From: JAGXQV01 sp041674485
GTDB taxonomy: Bacteria > Pseudomonadota > Gammaproteobacteria > Burkholderiales > Sulfuricellaceae
DNA length: 11,526 bases
Reading direction: 5' to 3'
Assembly: GCA_041674485.1 (NCBI GenBank)
Contig: JBAYVP010000147.1
Coordinates: 1-11,526, forward strand
Of the stretch, positions 1 to 6,486 are shown piece by piece. Numbering within the stretch: the first letter of the stretch is position 1; the number at the start of each line of letters is the position of its first letter. The translations under genes were made by a program, and so were the position numbers. The notes under the pieces were generated by a model. The model did not search any database and was not told where the DNA came from. It was given only the letters and a program-made list of their open reading frames with translations.

Positions 1-236
1 AGAAAGCTCAGTTGACCGCTTTCCAAGATGCGTAACATAGTGGTTCTAATAAACTTTGTCATATATTTTGCGTTCACCCGTATGGTGAGAGCGCTACGGG
101 CTGGATTGCACGGTTTTCCGGGCACATGGCGGCGTTGCAACTACAAGAGAAGGCAATGGAACGACCATTGCGCGTCGTTGCGCCTTGCCCTGCACCCGGA
201 AAACCGTACACTCCAGCCCGTTCAACTGAGCTTTCT
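1..236. repeat. Long imperfect palindrome, MITE-like, with 15-bp inverted ends
   Basis: The first 15 bases (agaaagctcagttga) are the exact reverse complement of 222-236. Inside, 97-126 pairs with 191-220 at 26 of 30 positions, and the centre folds again (gcaatgg 153-159 with ccattgc 165-171). The stretch is therefore a long foldback element with terminal inverted repeats. The left arm carries about 81 extra bases (16-96) that have no partner in the right arm. The element may extend left of the window, so no target duplication can be assessed. Short ORFs across it on both strands give look-alike peptides, as a palindrome must, and are not genes. No transposase is present, so if mobile it would be non-autonomous. 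Confidence 0.7.
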
Positions 237-249
237 AGGTTAAAGTGGT

Positions 250-280
250 ATATACTTTGCGCGGCCACAATTTGCGCATT
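250..280 (+). repeat. Half copy of the 2238-2358 palindromic element
   Basis: These 31 bases are identical to the reverse complement of 2329-2359, the right arm of the palindromic element downstream of modC. The core is tatactttgcgcggccaca. Homology stops abruptly at 280, where the REP-like doublet begins, so this is a truncated or recombined half element. It begins 14 bases after the end of the 1-236 palindrome. It carries a TATACT sequence (251-256) pointing at modB, but no convincing -35 box is visible. Confidence 0.75.
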
Positions 281-283
281 ACC

Positions 284-343
284 CGTAGGTGCGAATTTAT
301 TCGCATACAAGCACCTGATTGTGCGAATAAATTCGCACCTACG
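284..343. repeat. REP-like doublet upstream of modB
   Basis: A perfect 22-bp inverted repeat, 284-305 against 322-343, surrounds a 16-base loop. Each arm (core gtaggtgcgaatttattcgc) is itself partly self-complementary (gcgaat/attcgc), which is the design of REP/BIME-type dispersed repeats. I recall similar GTAGG-GCGAAT sequences from other proteobacterial genomes, but copy number here cannot be judged. It ends 41 bases before the modB start and would form a strong hairpin in any transcript entering modB from upstream. Confidence 0.75.
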
Positions 344-384
344 ACCACATTAACAGAGGAATCCAGGTTTATCGGGAACAGCTC

Positions 385-1071
385 ATGGGTTTTTCCGACG
401 CCGATCTCGCCGCCATCTGGCTGACCCTGCGCCTGGCCGCCACCACGACGATATTGCTGCTGCTGATTGGCACACCCATCGCCTGGTGGCTGGCGCGCAC
501 CGGCTCGAAGTGGAAAGTCCCGGTCGGCGCGGTGGTGGCATTGCCGTTGGTGCTGCCGCCGACGGTGCTGGGTTTTTATCTGCTGTTGGCGATGGGTCCG
601 AACGGGCCGGTCGGCCATCTGACCCAGTCGCTTGGGCTGGGGGTGCTGCCGTTCACCTTTTGGGGGTTGGTGGTGGCGTCGGTATTCTATTCCATGCCCT
701 TCGTGGTGCAACCCATCCAGAACGCAATCGAAGCCTTGGGCGAGCGCCCGTTGGAGGTGGCAGCCACCTTGCGCGCCAGCCCGTGGGATTGCTTCTGGAG
801 CGTGGTGTTGCCGCTTGCCCGTCCCGGTTTTTTAACCGCCGCGATACTCGGTTTTTCGCACACCGTGGGCGAGTTCGGCGTGGTGCTGATGATAGGCGGC
901 AACATTCCCGGCGTCACCCGCGTGGTCTCGGTGCAGATATACGATCACGTCGAAGCGCTGGAATATGCCGAAGCGCACTGGCTGGCCGGGGCGATGGTGA
1001 TTTTCTCCTTCCTGGTGCTGCTGGCGCTCTACGCCTTCAACCCCAATAAAACGCGGGCGACGATGCGATGA
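385..1071 (+). CDS. modB: Molybdate ABC transporter permease ModB
   Basis: This is the inner-membrane permease of the molybdate (possibly tungstate) importer ModABC, forming the homodimeric channel that takes oxyanion from ModA. The 228 residues match the usual ModB length. Several hydrophobic segments are visible (about residues 10-35, 48-70, 88-112, 150-170, 198-220). The cytoplasmic EAA loop is at about 118-148 (EVAATLRASPWDCF followed by LPLARPGF), and the ModB-typical stretch HTVGEFGVVLMIGGNIPG follows. ATG at 385 is the only plausible start; the ribosome site is weak (GGGA at 374-377). It overlaps modC by ATGA. The substrate-binding gene modA is not in the window; 384 bp of repeats lie where it or its promoter would be expected. 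Confidence 0.94.
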   Translation: MGFSDADLAAIWLTLRLAATTTILLLLIGTPIAWWLARTGSKWKVPVGAVVALPLVLPPTVLGFYLLLAMGPNGPVGHLTQSLGLGVLPFTFWGLVVASVFYSMPFVVQPIQNAIEALGERPLEVAATLRASPWDCFWSVVLPLARPGFLTAAILGFSHTVGEFGVVLMIGGNIPGVTRVVSVQIYDHVEALEYAEAHWLAGAMVIFSFLVLLALYAFNPNKTRATMR

Positions 1072-2144
1072 GCGCAAACATCCAGGCACGCTTCCTGTTG
1101 CGCTATGCCGATTTCACCCTGGATGTGGATTTGACCTTGCCCGGTCGCGGCGTCACCGCGCTGTTCGGCCATTCCGGCTCCGGCAAGACCACGCTGCTGC
1201 GGCTCATCGCCGGGCTGGAGCACGCGCCCGGCGGACGGCTGGCGGTCAACGGAGAAACCTGGCAGGACGGCAGGCTGTTCCTGCCCACGCACCGACGCCC
1301 GTTGGGCTACGTGTTCCAGGAAGCCAGCCTGTTCCCTCACCTCACCGCGCGCGGCAACCTGGAATACGGCATGAAGCGGGCTTCCGGCGCTCTGGAGCGC
1401 GCCGCGCTGGAGCACGTCATCGAACTGCTGGGCATAGGCCATCTGCTGGAGCGCAAAGCGGACCAGCTCTCCGGCGGCGAGCGCCAACGCGTGGCCATCG
1501 CCCGCGCGCTGGCGGTGAAACCCCGGCTGTTGCTGATGGACGAGCCGCTGGCGGCGCTCGACATCAAGCGCAAGCAGGAAATCCTGCCCTACCTGGAGCG
1601 CTTGCGCGACGAACTGGATATTCCCGTGCTCTATGTCAGCCACTCTCCCGATGAAGTGGCGCGCTTGGCGGATTTCCTGGTAGTGATGGAAGGGGGGCGG
1701 GCGCTGACCAACGGGCCGCTGGGCGAAACCCTGGCGCGTCTCGATCTGCCGATCAAGCTCGGTGAAGATGTCGGCGTGGTGCTCGACGCCATCGTGGGGG
1801 AGCGGGACGCAACCTGGCATCTCGCACGCATGGATTTCCCCGGCGGCAGCCTATGGACTCGCGACAAGGGAATTGCCCTAGGCCGCAAGGTGCGGGTCAG
1901 GGTGTTGGCGCGCGACGTGAGCTTATCCGCGCAACGCCAGGAACACACGAGCATACAGAACCATCTGTACGGGCGGGTGGATGCAGTTGTCGACGACGAG
2001 CACCCCGGCTTGGCGTTGGTGCGCGTTCTGGTCGGCCAAACGGCGCTGGTCGCGCGGCTGACGAAGCGCTCTGCGGATGCTCTCGGAATCGCACCGGAGC
2101 AGGACGTGTGGCTACAGGTGAAGTCGGTAGCCCTGCTGGAATAA
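1068..2144 (+). CDS. modC: Molybdate ABC transporter ATP-binding protein ModC
   Basis: This is the cytoplasmic ATPase driving ModB. In order it shows Walker A GHSGSGKTT (34-42), the Q-loop (Q84), the ABC signature LSGGERQRVAIARAL (134-148), Walker B LLLMDEP (154-160), the D-loop region AALD (162-165) and the H-loop histidine H192. A C-terminal MOP-like oxyanion-binding domain (about 285-355; VSLSAQRQEHTSIQNHL opens it) is typical of ModC and senses molybdate in characterised relatives. Length 358 is normal. Its ATG overlaps the modB stop (ATGA), so translation is probably coupled. Molybdenum import fits an organism using molybdoenzymes such as nitrate reductase or sulfite dehydrogenase, but none is encoded here. 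No clear terminator with a T tract follows; the 2238-2358 palindrome lies downstream. Confidence 0.95.
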   Translation: MSANIQARFLLRYADFTLDVDLTLPGRGVTALFGHSGSGKTTLLRLIAGLEHAPGGRLAVNGETWQDGRLFLPTHRRPLGYVFQEASLFPHLTARGNLEYGMKRASGALERAALEHVIELLGIGHLLERKADQLSGGERQRVAIARALAVKPRLLLMDEPLAALDIKRKQEILPYLERLRDELDIPVLYVSHSPDEVARLADFLVVMEGGRALTNGPLGETLARLDLPIKLGEDVGVVLDAIVGERDATWHLARMDFPGGSLWTRDKGIALGRKVRVRVLARDVSLSAQRQEHTSIQNHLYGRVDAVVDDEHPGLALVRVLVGQTALVARLTKRSADALGIAPEQDVWLQVKSVALLE

Positions 2145-2237
2145 CGTTCAACACGTTTCCTGTTCTTCGCCATTTGTCATACTGCTTCCTTCTAAAAGCA
2201 GCCGGGCAGGGTGGGCGCGATAAAGCCGCTCCCCGGC

Positions 2238-2358
2238 TATACTTTGCGCGGCCACAATTTACGGATTTAGCCGCGTCTCGCGGGATGCAATTTGCAACGC
2301 GGAAGCCGCGCCCGCGAGACGATGGATAAATGCGCAAATTGTGGCCGCGCAAAGTATA
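2238..2358. repeat. 121-bp palindromic element with 23-bp perfect inverted ends
   Basis: Bases 2238-2260 and 2336-2358 are exact reverse complements (23 bp; core tatactttgcgcggccaca). The inner part continues the symmetry imperfectly, then perfectly for 11 bp (2274-2284 cgtctcgcggg with 2311-2321), around a 26-base centre. The right arm shares 31 bp with 250-280, so this is a dispersed family with at least one full and one half copy in the window. It sits between convergent modC and the minus-strand 55-codon gene, where it could act as a bidirectional transcription barrier, although neither side has a T tract. It is non-coding and MITE-like; no transposase is nearby. Confidence 0.8.
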
Positions 2359-2526
2359 TCAGTCTTGTATCTTATGGCTTAACTTGCAAGCGTAGCGCGC
2401 ATCGTCTGCGGTAAAGGTATTGTAGTTATCGCAACTTCTCACGATGTCCTTTTCCTTGTAACTCATCCCGACAAAAAACGATCCGACGATCACGGCGGCA
2501 ATCAGCAGGAAAGAGATTTCACGCAT
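2359..2526 (-). CDS. Small membrane-anchored or exported protein, 55 residues, unknown
   Basis: I do not recognise this gene. It starts at ATG 2524-2526, preceded by a strong ribosome site (AGGGAG six bases upstream), and ends with TGA at 2359-2361. The product begins MREISFLLIAAVIVGSFFVG, one hydrophobic segment (residues about 4-20) after a single positive charge, followed by a short polar tail with two cysteines (32 and 47) that may be periplasmic. The good ribosome site and sensible codon use argue it is real despite its size. The stop codon abuts and partly overlaps the end of the repeat family (31-bp match to 2359), so the C-terminus may have been set by insertion of that element. It lies 76 bp downstream of the giant Cys-rich gene on the same strand; a short GC stem (2546-2562) lies between them. 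Confidence 0.68.
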   Translation of the reverse strand: MREISFLLIAAVIVGSFFVGMSYKEKDIVRSCDNYNTFTADDARYACKLSHKIQD

Positions 2527-2602
2527 GTTCCGCTCCCTGAAAGCAGCGGCTTAGGCTGCCGCCTCCCAATTTCCCTGCGCAAGACAATGGCTCTCCCTGG
2601 CT

Positions 2603-5600
2603 TCACTGCGCCCGGAATCCCTGCGCGGACTGGTCGCCGTTGCGGAAATAATATACGCCGTTGTCTTGCCAATAAGGCTCCGGCGGGTTTCCCGCCGGCT
2701 TGTCGATAACGGTGTATTCCGGGCGGAGCGTGATGTTCTGTTCGGTCAAGCCTGCCGTCACGGAGCCATCTCCGTTATAAGTCAGAGTGCCCGTGGGCGC
2801 CACCGTTTTGAATTTGGTATTGAGCGTCTCCATGTCCAGGAACGCCGGGTAGAGCGTTTGCAGTGTGCCCATGTGGTCGCGGAAAACCGCATAGCCGTTG
2901 GCGTCGCTCTCGAAACCGGGCAAGGGTGAGGGGTTGCCGGGCAGGCTGGCGCTCAACCCCGGCATGACGACGTAGCGTCCGCCGCCGAAGCGCGCCTCAA
3001 TGGCGCCGGTGGATTTGAGACTCAATGTACCGTTCGCATCCGTAGCTTCGACCGCAGTCTGCAAGTCGCTGAAATAGCCCACCGCGCCGGAAAGACTCAT
3101 CTGGATGCCGCGGCTTGCCATAGCATAAGCGCCGCCTGCGGTTGCCGCGCTATCCGTGGCCGAGAAGCCGTTGAGCGCGACCAGCACATCGCCGAGCGCG
3201 ATCACTCGATAGGCGGTGTTTCCCAGCATGTAGGTGACTACGCCGGTTTCCCGGTCGTAACTCAGTTGGCCGGTCGTATCCCCGAGCACGGATTTGATAT
3301 AGTCGCCCACTATGTCCAGCAACGACACGGCGTTGTCGAAGCGGGGCAGCGGACCCTCCAGGTTGGGTATCCTGGCACCGCTATCCTTGCCGAATTTCAC
3401 CGGCAGCGGGTCGCCCGGCACTTGGTTCAGCCCGTCCCGCGAACCCAGTGCAATCCGACTGAGATTGCCGTCGGCATCGAGTCGGGTGTTCTCTCCCTGA
3501 TATACGGGAACCGGCGTGCTCTGTCCGGGGCCTTGGTAATTGACGTGTCCGCTATCCACGAACACCGCCGCCGTGGTGTCCGTTTTAACGACGACCACAC
3601 TGTCCGCCTTGGTCTGGGTGACAATGGACCCCACGGTTTTGTCATCGTCGGACGACATCACCGAAATGGTGCTTCCCGCCGAGGGGGAACGTATTTGCAC
3701 CGTGCCTTTCGCGACTTCGAGATGCGGCTTGTTATCGACGGTGCGCACCACCAGTTGGGCGGCGCCTGCCTGGTCGGTGTATTGCAGCGTGGTGTCGCCG
3801 GAGGTGAAGCTGACCGGCTTGAGGGTGTCCAGCTTGACCAGCGCGTTTTTCTGCGCGTCGGCGCTCAGCACTATCGGCGCGGTCGGATCAGCCACGACCA
3901 GCGCGCCGGTCGAGTCCACAGTCACGTTGGCCGCCGGCGCGGTCATGACTTGAGCTGCGGTGGCAACCGGCGTCACGCACACGCCGGCTTGCAAAACCTG
4001 CGGCGCTTTACAGGCGGCGGGCGTTACGCAAGCGCCGAATTTCAATACTTGCGGCGGCTTGCAGGTGGCGGGAGTTACGCAAACGCCGTTTTGCAGCACT
4101 TGGGGCGCCGCGCAAGTGCAGGACGAAACCGCGCACAGCGCCGCGCAGCCTGGGAGCGCCGGGTTGGCGGTGCATTGGGCGATAGTCACCGCCGTGCCCG
4201 AGCACTCTCCCGGATGGGCTGCACACAGCGCCGCACATCCGCTGAGCGTAGGGTTGAAAGAGCATTGGGCAATCGTCACTGCGCCGGTGCATCCGGCGCC
4301 GACCGCACACAGCGCCGTGCAGCCCGTCAACGCCGGATTGATCGCACAATCGGCAAGCGTGGCCGTGCCGCCGGTGCAGACTGGATCGGTGGGTTTGGTC
4401 TTGCAAGCGGCGAGCAGGGGCGCACAGCCGACAAGCGTGGGCGTTGCGGCGCATTGCGCATAAGTCACGCTGGGACAGGCTCCGGGGCTGGCTGCGCAAA
4501 GCACCGCGCAACCCGGCAGGGATGGGGTGATTTTACATTGCGCGATGGTCACCGCCACCGTCGGCGCCGTGCCGCCGGTGCAGAGCGGATCGTCGGGCTG
4601 CGTCCTGCAAGTGGCGATGAGCGTCGCGCAGCCGGCGAGCAACGGGTTGGCAACACATTTGGCATAACTCAACCCCGATCCGCTGCAAGCACCGGGACTG
4701 GCCGCGCACAGGGCGGTGCAGCCGGCAAGCGCAGGGTTGGCCGTGCATTGCGCGATAGTCACGGCGGCGCCGCCGCTACACATTGGATCGTCGGGTTTCT
4801 TGGTGCAGGTCGCAACGAGCGCCGCGCAGCCGGCGAGCGACGAGTCGGCCTTGCATTGCGCGAGGGTCAATCCCGAACTGGTGCAAGCACCGGGACTGGC
4901 TGCGCACAGAGCGGTGCAGCCGGCAAGCGCAGGGTTGGCCGTGCATTGCGCGATGGTCACGGCTGCACCGCCGCTACACATTGGATCGTCGGATTTCTTG
5001 GTGCAGGTCGCGATAAGCGTTGTGCAGCCGGCGAGCGCAGGATTGGCCGTGCATTGCGCGAGGGTCAATCCTGAACTGCAAGCACCGGGACTGGCCGCGC
5101 ACAGGGCAGTGCAGCCGGCAAGCGAGGGATTGGCGGAGCATTGCGCGATAGTCACGGCTGCATCGCTGCCACATATCGGATCGCCGGGATTTTTGGCGCA
5201 AGCCGCGATGAGCGCCGTGCAACCGGCGAGCGACGAGTTGGCCTTGCATTGCGCGTAGGTCACCCCTGAATGGGTGCAAGCGCCGGGACTGGCCGCGCAC
5301 AGGGCGGTGCAACCCGGCAATGTGGGATTGGCGGAACATTGGGCGATAGTGACCGCCGTTGTTCCGCTACAAGCCCCTGGGCTGGCCGCGCACAGAGCGG
5401 CGCAACCCGTAAGGGAGGGGTTGGCGGAACACTGCGCAATGGTGACCGCCGTTGTCCCGCTACAAGCCCCCGGACTGGCCGCACACAGGGCGGCGCAACC
5501 CGCAAGGGAGGGATTGGTGGAACATTGCGCAATGGTGACCGCCGTTGTTCCGCTACAAGCCCCCGGACTGGCCGCGCACAGGGCAGCGCAACCCGCAAGG

Positions 5601-6382
5601 GAGGGATTGGTGGAACATTGCGCAATGGTGACCGCCGTTGTTCCGCTACAAGCCCCCGGACTGGCCGCGCACAGGGCGGCGCAACCTGCAAGGGAGGGAT
5701 TGGTGGAACATTGCGCAATGGTGACTGCCGTTGTTCCGTCACAAGCCCCCGGACTGGCCGCACACAGGGCAGCGCAACCCGCAAGGGAGGGATTGGTGGA
5801 ACATTGCGCAATAGTGACCGCCGTTGTTCCGCTACAAGCCCCCGGACTGGCCGCACACAGGGCGGCGCAACCCGCAAGGGAGGGATTGGTGGAACATTGC
5901 GCAATGGTGACCGCCGTTGTTCCGCTACAAGCCCCCGGGCTGGCCGCACACAGGGCGGCGCAACCTGCAAGGGAGGGGTCGGCGGAACATTGCGCAATAG
6001 TGACCGCCGTTCCGTTGGTCGGCGGTATAAAACATCCGCCGTTTCCATCCGGCATCTGGGGGGCGACGCAGTTGATCGGGGGCAACCAGCATCCGCCATT
6101 CGCATCCGGCACTTGAGGCGCCGTGCAAGTTACCGCAGGCGTCATGCAACCGCCAAATCCATCCGGTACTTGAGGCGCAGTGCAATTTACCGGAGGTGTC
6201 ATGCAACCGCCGTTTCCATCCGGCACTTGGGGTGCTACGCAGGTTACCGGTGGCATCCAGCATCCGCCGGCGTTATCCGGCACCTGGGGCGCAATGCAGG
6301 TTTGCGCATAACCCTGAGTCGCGGTCAATACGAACACAGCACAAACTACCAATATCTTGATCAATCTTTTGAAGTGGGTCAT
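2603..6382 (-). CDS. Giant exported Cys-rich tandem-repeat protein with beta-rich C-terminal repeats
   Basis: Function unknown. I chose ATG 6380-6382 (1259 residues) because it has a GAGG ribosome site and starts a clean Sec signal peptide (MTHFKRLIKILVVCAVFVLT, probable cleavage after A26). An upstream ATG at 6418 lacks both. Domains in order: five CxAPQVPDxxGGC units (28-121); eight near-identical 31-residue units (125-372); alternating C-x8-C-x3-C-x6-C and C-x8-C-x6-C-x8-C units (373-756); three CxxPQVLxxGxCVTP units (757-807); then a Cys-free part, a possibly FecR-like beta region (about 850-985) and three ~80-residue repeats (1038-1259). By my count the mature protein has about 96 cysteines, all before residue 803. 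An extracellular or periplasmic disulfide-rich or metal-binding structural protein is plausible but unproven. No sortase, autotransporter or lipobox signal is visible. Confidence 0.87.
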   Translation of the reverse strand: MTHFKRLIKILVVCAVFVLTATQGYAQTCIAPQVPDNAGGCWMPPVTCVAPQVPDGNGGCMTPPVNCTAPQVPDGFGGCMTPAVTCTAPQVPDANGGCWLPPINCVAPQMPDGNGGCFIPPTNGTAVTIAQCSADPSLAGCAALCAASPGACSGTTAVTIAQCSTNPSLAGCAALCAASPGACSGTTAVTIAQCSTNPSLAGCAALCAASPGACDGTTAVTIAQCSTNPSLAGCAALCAASPGACSGTTAVTIAQCSTNPSLAGCAALCAASPGACSGTTAVTIAQCSTNPSLAGCAALCAASPGACSGTTAVTIAQCSANPSLTGCAALCAASPGACSGTTAVTIAQCSANPTLPGCTALCAASPGACTHSGVTYAQCKANSSLAGCTALIAACAKNPGDPICGSDAAVTIAQCSANPSLAGCTALCAASPGACSSGLTLAQCTANPALAGCTTLIATCTKKSDDPMCSGGAAVTIAQCTANPALAGCTALCAASPGACTSSGLTLAQCKADSSLAGCAALVATCTKKPDDPMCSGGAAVTIAQCTANPALAGCTALCAASPGACSGSGLSYAKCVANPLLAGCATLIATCRTQPDDPLCTGGTAPTVAVTIAQCKITPSLPGCAVLCAASPGACPSVTYAQCAATPTLVGCAPLLAACKTKPTDPVCTGGTATLADCAINPALTGCTALCAVGAGCTGAVTIAQCSFNPTLSGCAALCAAHPGECSGTAVTIAQCTANPALPGCAALCAVSSCTCAAPQVLQNGVCVTPATCKPPQVLKFGACVTPAACKAPQVLQAGVCVTPVATAAQVMTAPAANVTVDSTGALVVADPTAPIVLSADAQKNALVKLDTLKPVSFTSGDTTLQYTDQAGAAQLVVRTVDNKPHLEVAKGTVQIRSPSAGSTISVMSSDDDKTVGSIVTQTKADSVVVVKTDTTAAVFVDSGHVNYQGPGQSTPVPVYQGENTRLDADGNLSRIALGSRDGLNQVPGDPLPVKFGKDSGARIPNLEGPLPRFDNAVSLLDIVGDYIKSVLGDTTGQLSYDRETGVVTYMLGNTAYRVIALGDVLVALNGFSATDSAATAGGAYAMASRGIQMSLSGAVGYFSDLQTAVEATDANGTLSLKSTGAIEARFGGGRYVVMPGLSASLPGNPSPLPGFESDANGYAVFRDHMGTLQTLYPAFLDMETLNTKFKTVAPTGTLTYNGDGSVTAGLTEQNITLRPEYTVIDKPAGNPPEPYWQDNGVYYFRNGDQSAQGFRAQ
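2606..3271 (-). repeat. Three diverged ~80-residue protein repeats at the C-terminus
   Basis: Within the Cys-rich protein, residues 1038-1117, 1118-1197 and 1198-1259 each open with a related motif: GQLSYDRETGVVTY, GTLSLKSTGAIEAR and GTLTYNGDGSVTAG. Each then has a tyrosine or isoleucine beta strand (YRVIAL, YVVMPG, ITLRPE) and later an aromatic GxYxxxR-like stretch (GGAYAMASRG, NGYAVFRDHMG, NGVYYFRNGD). The first two are both exactly 80 residues by my count; the last stops at 62. They contain no cysteine and are far more diverged than the Cys-rich units, so this is an old duplication. The fold and role are unknown. Confidence 0.6.
3962..4114 (-). repeat. Three 17-residue CxxPQVL repeats closing the Cys-rich region
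   Basis: Residues 757-807 of the Cys-rich protein are three consecutive 17-residue units of the form C-x2-PQVL-x2-G-x-CVTP. They resemble the five CxAPQVPDxxGGC units at the N-terminus (residues 28-121, positions 6020-6301). The central C-x8-C array is thus bracketed by two sets of the same short motif. Confidence 0.8.
4556..5266 (-). repeat. Alternating two-type Cys repeat, ~198-bp higher-order unit
   Basis: Residues 373-609 alternate type-B units (C-x8-C-x6-C-x8-C, for example GLTLAQC...PDDPMC) with type-A units (C-x8-C-x3-C-x6-C). The pair forms a higher-order repeat of about 65-70 residues; the motif cattggatcg recurs 198 bp apart (4781 and 4979). Copies are more diverged than in the adjacent 93-bp array, indicating an older expansion. 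Confidence 0.8.
5267..6010 (-). repeat. 93-bp tandem array, eight copies, coding for 31-residue Cys units
   Basis: Eight in-frame 93-bp copies encode units of the form TAVTIAQC-x8-C-x3-C-x6-C-SGT (residues 125-372). The marker acaagcccc recurs at exactly 93-base spacing (5369, 5462, 5555, 5648, 5741, 5834, 5927). Central copies differ by only a few bases, including at silent sites, which points to recent expansion or homogenisation rather than selection on protein alone. The last copy is diverged and merges into the alternating repeats. Confidence 0.93.
6020..6301 (-). repeat. Five CxAPQVPDxxGGC repeats after the signal peptide
   Basis: Residues 28-121 of the Cys-rich protein are five consecutive 18-19-residue units with two cysteines each, of the form C-x-APQ[VM]PD-x2-GGC-x2-P. 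They follow the signal peptide directly and are related to the 17-residue units at 757-807. Confidence 0.85.
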
Positions 6383-6453
6383 AAGGGGCGCCTCGTAATG
6401 GATTTTGGGCAAAAACATTTGGAATGTCGTATACTTTGCTTGAACCTAGCATC

Positions 6454-6486
6454 GCGTCTTGCTAAGACGCAATATAACATTATATT
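6454..6486 (-). promoter_or_regulatory. Stacked inverted repeats with TATAAT box upstream of the Cys-rich gene
   Basis: A perfect 7-bp stem with a 3-base loop (gcgtctt 6454-6460, aagacgc 6464-6470) is followed at once by an AT palindrome (aatata 6471-6476, tatatt 6481-6486). On the minus strand the AT palindrome contains a consensus TATAAT (6479-6484), about 97 bp upstream of the chosen start of the Cys-rich gene. No good -35 box is seen 17 bases further up, so either an activator is needed or the box is fortuitous. If transcription starts here, the GC-containing stem lies near the 5' end of the leader. Confidence 0.35.

Noticed and set aside
1..236. Integron attC site or IS with transposase
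   Set aside because: It is too long and lacks attC core boxes. No transposase frame exists inside; it is at most a non-autonomous element.
247..256. ModE operator half-site before modB
   Set aside because: The tatatac motif is part of the repeat family also found at 2238-2359, and no second half-site at ModE spacing is seen. I also found no recognisable molybdenum-cofactor riboswitch structure.
1..353. Short ORFs on both strands (28-243, 74-310, 126-353)
   Set aside because: They lie within the palindromic repeats and give mirror-image-like peptides on both strands, as inverted repeats must. No ribosome sites were seen.
2182..2238. Terminator of modC (ctgctt/aagcag stem, agccggg/cccggct stem)
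   Set aside because: The stems are short or have a 25-base loop and no T tract follows, so I could not support a terminator call.
1853..2329. Plus-strand ORF overlapping modC
   Set aside because: It lies out of frame inside the modC MOP domain and runs into the palindromic repeat; it is a shadow frame.
5267..6010. CRISPR-like periodic array
   Set aside because: The 93-bp period has no short conserved repeat alternating with unique spacers; whole units are similar and all are in frame with the protein.
6383..6418. Start of the Cys-rich gene at ATG 6418
   Set aside because: It has no ribosome site, and its 12 extra residues would precede a canonical Sec signal peptide that starts cleanly at 6382.
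6429..6439. gtatactttgc near the Cys-rich gene as a further copy of the palindromic element end
   Set aside because: Only about 11 bases match the 23-bp end and no partner arm is present; this could be chance.
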